Of a stretch of DNA of 64,000 bases, positions 60,675 to 64,000 are shown piece by piece. The first letter of the stretch is position 1. The number at the start of each line of letters is the position of its first letter. The translations under genes were made by a program, and so were the position numbers. Below the pieces are notes generated by a model. That model saw nothing but the letters and a program-made list of their open reading frames with translations. It was not told the origin of the DNA and made no database searches. This DNA comes from Actinacidiphila epipremni (lineage in GTDB: Bacteria > Actinomycetota > Actinomycetes > Streptomycetales > Streptomycetaceae). The DNA is taken from the NCBI RefSeq assembly GCF_012034175.1, contig NZ_JAATEJ010000010.1, positions 124,001 to 188,000 on the forward strand, read 5' to 3'.

Positions 60675-63600
60675 CTAATTCCACCCCGAGTCAGGGAAAT
60701 GGGGTGCACTGAAGCGTTGAATCTTCGCGTAATGCGTGGACGTCCAGCCGTATACCTTGACGCCGTTCGGCAGCTCCTTTTCCAGGATTCTGTCAGTGTC
60801 AGGCCTGCCCGGCACGCGGTACTCCTTAGAACCTGCCCACCAGGAGTATTCACGTCCCTTATACGTAGCGTGCGAAGGAATCCGCCCTGCCCTCACGTCG
60901 TCGTAGGCCGAAGCGATCTTATTGTTCATCCCATCCGGCAGGGGACTCGACAACCTCCCAGTGGGACAGCCATCGCTGTTGTGAACGAGTACCGGCGTAT
61001 GGCCCGCGAGTACATAGTACGTGTGCAGGTCCTGGACGGTGAGGTTGTACATGTTCCGGGCTGGACTCGGGATGCGCCGGAGGGCGGAGACTACTGCGTT
61101 GCGGTCCGTCTGCGTGTTGAGGTTGTGGCCGACTTGCAGCTTGCCGGCCGCGGTCCAGGCGTGGGTGGTGTTGTCCCAGAAGGGGTGGTTCGCGGTGGTG
61201 TGCAAGGTGGCGAGCTGACCTTCAGGGCCTTTGACGATGACGTCGAGGAGGTTGGCGTCATGGTTTATCCAGGTGGCGGTGACGGAGTGCGGCCCTTCGT
61301 GCTTCCCGGTGACGGGGTCTCCCGCTTCGACTTTCTCGCCGGGCTTGATCTTGCTGATGGGCGTTGTTTTGCCGCCGTCCATCAACACAGGTGTGTCGGG
61401 ATCGAAGCTGCACCCACCGCCCCCGCCGCCACTCCCGCCCTGGCCCCCGCCGCCTCCGGAGTACGAGAACACTCCGAACGCAAGGGCGGTCACAAAGCCC
61501 TTTACATTGACCGCTGTCAGCTCTTGGGCTTGCTCGTCCGATGCGCATTCGGAGGCATGAGTGAGACAGTACGTTGCAGCGACAGCCCTGGCTCCATCAA
61601 GATCGTCCTGGTGGTGCAACAGGTATTTGTATGCCCGACTGCAGCCTGTACGACCGAGGCAGAGGTTGGTCATGTGGCCGTCTATGTTGGCCTGAGGTTC
61701 CCAGTAGTCCGCACCGCTTCCCCAGTTTCCGTTGCCGCCCTCCCAGAGCCATCCCAACAACTCCTGGGTGTTGCTGGCAGGCGGCGACCAATGATTGATC
61801 TCGCTGCGCTTTATCGAGGCGATGTCGTTGGCAGAAGGTTTTCCGCTGGATGTACCGCAGCTTCCTGGCCGGCAGCCGCCACCGTGAGTGGGGGATTGGC
61901 CGTGGTTCTTACCCCATTCCTGGTTTGCGGTGGTGCCGCAGCCGCCGGGGCATCCGTTCTGGGGGCTGTAGCCGTAACAGGCGCCTTCGGTGCCGCAGCC
62001 GAGGGGGATGAGGCCGGATGGGTCGGCTTGGCCGATGGGGTTGTCGCGGGTGTAGGTGTAGCCGTTGAGGAGTTGGTCGTCGGTGGCTTCGAAGAGGGGG
62101 TCGAGGCTGATGAAGCGGCCGAGGGTGGGGTCGTACTGGCGGGCGCCGAGTTGGGTGAGGCCGGTGTTGGTGTTGGTCGGGGCGTCGAGGAATCCGCGGT
62201 TGTCGGTCCAGGTGACGGTGGTGCCGCGGGTGTCGCCGTAGGGGGTGAACTGGCGCCAGGTGGGGGTTTGGGCGGTGCTGTCGAGGCGGATGCCGTTGGT
62301 GCCGTGGAGGTCGCCGAACTCGAAGCCGTAGTTGGTGCCGAGGCCTGTGCGTACGGCGGTGCCGCCGCCGGGAAGGGCGAGATAGCGGACGCCGGTGGCG
62401 GTGTCGGTGGCGGTGTTGAGGGTGATCTGCTGGCCGGGCAGGTACAGGATCGTGCTGCCGGGGTCCTTCTGCAGCAGGACGTTGCCGTCGGCGTCGTAGA
62501 CGTAGGAGGTGGTGCCGGAGGCGGTGGCGGTGATCTGGCTGAGGCGGCCGGTGTCGTCCCACGTCAGGTTCTGGGTGCCGGCGGCGGTGTTGCGGGTGAG
62601 GGTGTTGCCGTCGGCGTCGTAGGTGTAGGCGGTCGAGGCGGTGGTGGCGCCGGTGGACTGGGTGCCGGTGAGGGTGTGGGGCTGGTTGGCGGTGTTGCCG
62701 TTGCCGGTGCCCTTGTACATGTAGCCGGTGGTGGTGTCGGTGCCGCCGGCGGTGGTGGCGTGGTCGGTCTGGCTGGTGCGCTGGCCGAGGATGTCGAAGG
62801 TCCAGCTGGTCCAGTACGCGGTGCCGCCGGTGAGCTGGTCGCCGACCTGGGCGTGGCTGCCTGGCGTGGGCGCGGCGGCGCAGGAGTCGGTGGCGGTCCA
62901 GGCAGAGGTGAGGCGGTCGAGGTGGTCGTAGGCGTAGCACTGGGTCTCGGTGGCGGCGGTGGCACCGAGGCGGGTGCTGGTCTGGCGGGTGATGTTGCCG
63001 GCCGGGTCGTAGTCGTAGGCCTCGTCGTCGATCGCGGCCGGTGTGATGGTGCGGGTGAGGAGCTGGTCTTTGACCGCTCCGGTGTGCGGGTCGTAGGTGT
63101 TGGTGAGGTAGGCGTTGTTGCCGCTGTTGCCGATGGTCTCCTGCAGGACCTGCCCGTAGGCGGAGTAGGTGGTGTCGTGGGCGTAGGTGTAGGAGGTGTC
63201 GGCGACGCTGTTGGGCAGGTCCAGGGCCGTGGAGTAGCCGTGGGCGACCGTCTGGGCCGGCAGGCCGCCTGCCGCGGGGTAGTTGTCGGTCAGGGGGAGG
63301 CCGGCGTTCGCGGAGTAGGTGTGCTTGAACGTCCAGACCCGGCCCAGGGCCGCACCCTCGGTGGTGGGGATGTTGACGGTTTCGCCGAGCGACTCGCCGA
63401 AGGCGTTGAAGCCGGTCTGCTGTGTGACGTAGGCAGCGCCGCCGCTGTAAGAGGTCTCTGTGGTGAGCTTCCCGATCGCGTTTGTGACGTTTGCGACGCC
63501 GTTGTCGTTGTCGTAGACCCACGACGCCGTCTGGTTGGCCGACGCTTGCGCGTTCAGCGGCGCCGCGTACTGGGAGGTCTTGCGGTTCAGGGCGTCGTAG

Positions 63601-64000
63601 ACGAAGGAGACGCTCTTGCCGCGGGCGTCGGTGGTCTGGGTGAGGTTGCCGTTGTCGTCGTAGACCATGGTGCTCGTGCCGGCGTCCGGGTCGGACTTGG
63701 AGATGGCCCGGCCGAGCAGGTCGTAGGTGGTGGACCAGGTGCTGCCCCCGCTGGCGACGGTGTCCTGGTTGCCGTGCCCGTCGTAGCCGTAGGTGATCGC
63801 GTTGGACGTACCGCCGCTGATCGACCAGATGCCGGTGAAGGTGTCGGCCGGCTTGGACAGCGTCGGCGGCGTGCTGTACGAGGCGACCGACGTGGTACGG
63901 CCGAGCGGGTCGGTCGTGGTCGACTTCACCGTTCCGCCGTCCGGCGGGATCACGGTGGTGGTGTCCCCGTTGTAGACCGTGGTGGTGGTCTGCTTGGTCA
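60675..64000 (-). CDS. RHS-repeat polymorphic toxin with Hint domain and barnase-like RNase tip (5' partial)
   Basis: The frame is open to the right edge, so the N-terminus is missing; 1,107 residues are seen. Residues to about 600 are RHS/YD repeats (GNLTQTTDARGKSVSFVYDA and similar), closed by the RHS core GARQYDPTLGRFISLDPLFE. A variable linker leads to a Hint autoprocessing domain (CSFDPDTPVLM to HTPVLVHN) with the HPFW block. The last 100 residues hold RPDTDRILEKELPNGVKVYG and WTSTHYAKIQRF, matching barnase DRIL (Arg87) and the His102 region; R-E in KGREY fits Glu73. A barstar-type gene follows. The export route is not visible. Confidence 0.88.
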   Translation of the reverse strand, partial: TKQTTTTVYNGDTTTVIPPDGGTVKSTTTDPLGRTTSVASYSTPPTLSKPADTFTGIWSISGGTSNAITYGYDGHGNQDTVASGGSTWSTTYDLLGRAISKSDPDAGTSTMVYDDNGNLTQTTDARGKSVSFVYDALNRKTSQYAAPLNAQASANQTASWVYDNDNGVANVTNAIGKLTTETSYSGGAAYVTQQTGFNAFGESLGETVNIPTTEGAALGRVWTFKHTYSANAGLPLTDNYPAAGGLPAQTVAHGYSTALDLPNSVADTSYTYAHDTTYSAYGQVLQETIGNSGNNAYLTNTYDPHTGAVKDQLLTRTITPAAIDDEAYDYDPAGNITRQTSTRLGATAATETQCYAYDHLDRLTSAWTATDSCAAAPTPGSHAQVGDQLTGGTAYWTSWTFDILGQRTSQTDHATTAGGTDTTTGYMYKGTGNGNTANQPHTLTGTQSTGATTASTAYTYDADGNTLTRNTAAGTQNLTWDDTGRLSQITATASGTTSYVYDADGNVLLQKDPGSTILYLPGQQITLNTATDTATGVRYLALPGGGTAVRTGLGTNYGFEFGDLHGTNGIRLDSTAQTPTWRQFTPYGDTRGTTVTWTDNRGFLDAPTNTNTGLTQLGARQYDPTLGRFISLDPLFEATDDQLLNGYTYTRDNPIGQADPSGLIPLGCGTEGACYGYSPQNGCPGGCGTTANQEWGKNHGQSPTHGGGCRPGSCGTSSGKPSANDIASIKRSEINHWSPPASNTQELLGWLWEGGNGNWGSGADYWEPQANIDGHMTNLCLGRTGCSRAYKYLLHHQDDLDGARAVAATYCLTHASECASDEQAQELTAVNVKGFVTALAFGVFSYSGGGGGQGGSGGGGGGCSFDPDTPVLMDGGKTTPISKIKPGEKVEAGDPVTGKHEGPHSVTATWINHDANLLDVIVKGPEGQLATLHTTANHPFWDNTTHAWTAAGKLQVGHNLNTQTDRNAVVSALRRIPSPARNMYNLTVQDLHTYYVLAGHTPVLVHNSDGCPTGRLSSPLPDGMNNKIASAYDDVRAGRIPSHATYKGREYSWWAGSKEYRVPGRPDTDRILEKELPNGVKVYGWTSTHYAKIQRFSAPHFPDSGWN

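Noticed and set aside
60607-60684. The upstream GTG at 60684 as the immunity gene start
   Set aside because: It would place a 36-base perfect hairpin in the first codons and overlap the toxin stop with no good ribosome site. GTG at 60606 is better placed.

Overview
The window is chromosomal DNA of a streptomycete or close relative. It has very high G+C, many GTG starts and four-base ATGA/GTGA gene overlaps. It also carries a complete conservon (cvnA-E), a family typical of Streptomyces, and an LAXTG surface protein. No rRNA, tRNA or CRISPR array was seen.

Layout. 1-2.1 kb: a wall-anchored HtaA heme-binding protein (5' end outside the window) convergent with heme oxygenase, which has an iron-box-like palindrome upstream. 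2.2-9.4 kb: housekeeping and conserved genes (lone primase/polymerase-like domain, lipoprotein, map, FAD oxidoreductase, CorA, Rsm22-like methyltransferase) and a repeat-filled intergenic stretch at 5.2-5.7 kb. 9.6-18.6 kb and 23.7-31.1 kb: two halves of one surface-polysaccharide locus. It has a polyprenyl-phosphate glycosyltransferase, GDP-L-fucose enzymes, three other glycosyltransferases, a Wzz-like protein, a flippase, a polymerase-like protein, a CDP-alcohol transferase, a nucleotidylyltransferase and a secreted LamG protein.

18.7-23.7 kb, between those halves: a compact lasso-peptide cluster on the minus strand in the order precursor, cyclase, protease, GNAT acetyltransferase, all tightly coupled. 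A divergent helix-turn-helix regulator and an HD-domain phosphohydrolase follow. The predicted core, GGQGSSTEDKRYQYG, has a Lys directly after the possible ring-closing acids, and the acetyltransferase is probably a tailoring enzyme, as in the albusnodin family. This is the most interesting system in the window.

31-40.6 kb: regulators, small hypothetical proteins, a deacetylase/beta-propeller lipoprotein pair, a PP2C phosphatase, a serine hydrolase, an efflux pump and an oxidoreductase. 40.7-44.7 kb: a conservon whose P450 has Trp where the K-helix Arg should be. 44.8-46.8 kb: a ROK regulator with an octapeptide repeat inside it, and an ATP-binding anti-sigma-like protein. 47.2-58.6 kb: glycan use, comprising a broken secreted glycoside hydrolase, a LacI regulator, a sugar ABC importer, a GH43 beta-xylosidase and a GH92 alpha-mannosidase.

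58.9-64 kb: a decayed tyrosine integrase, then a polymorphic-toxin module read from the right edge: RHS repeats, a Hint autoprocessing domain, a barnase-like RNase tip, and a barstar-domain immunity gene. The immunity end is visibly AT-richer than its surroundings, which suggests horizontal acquisition.
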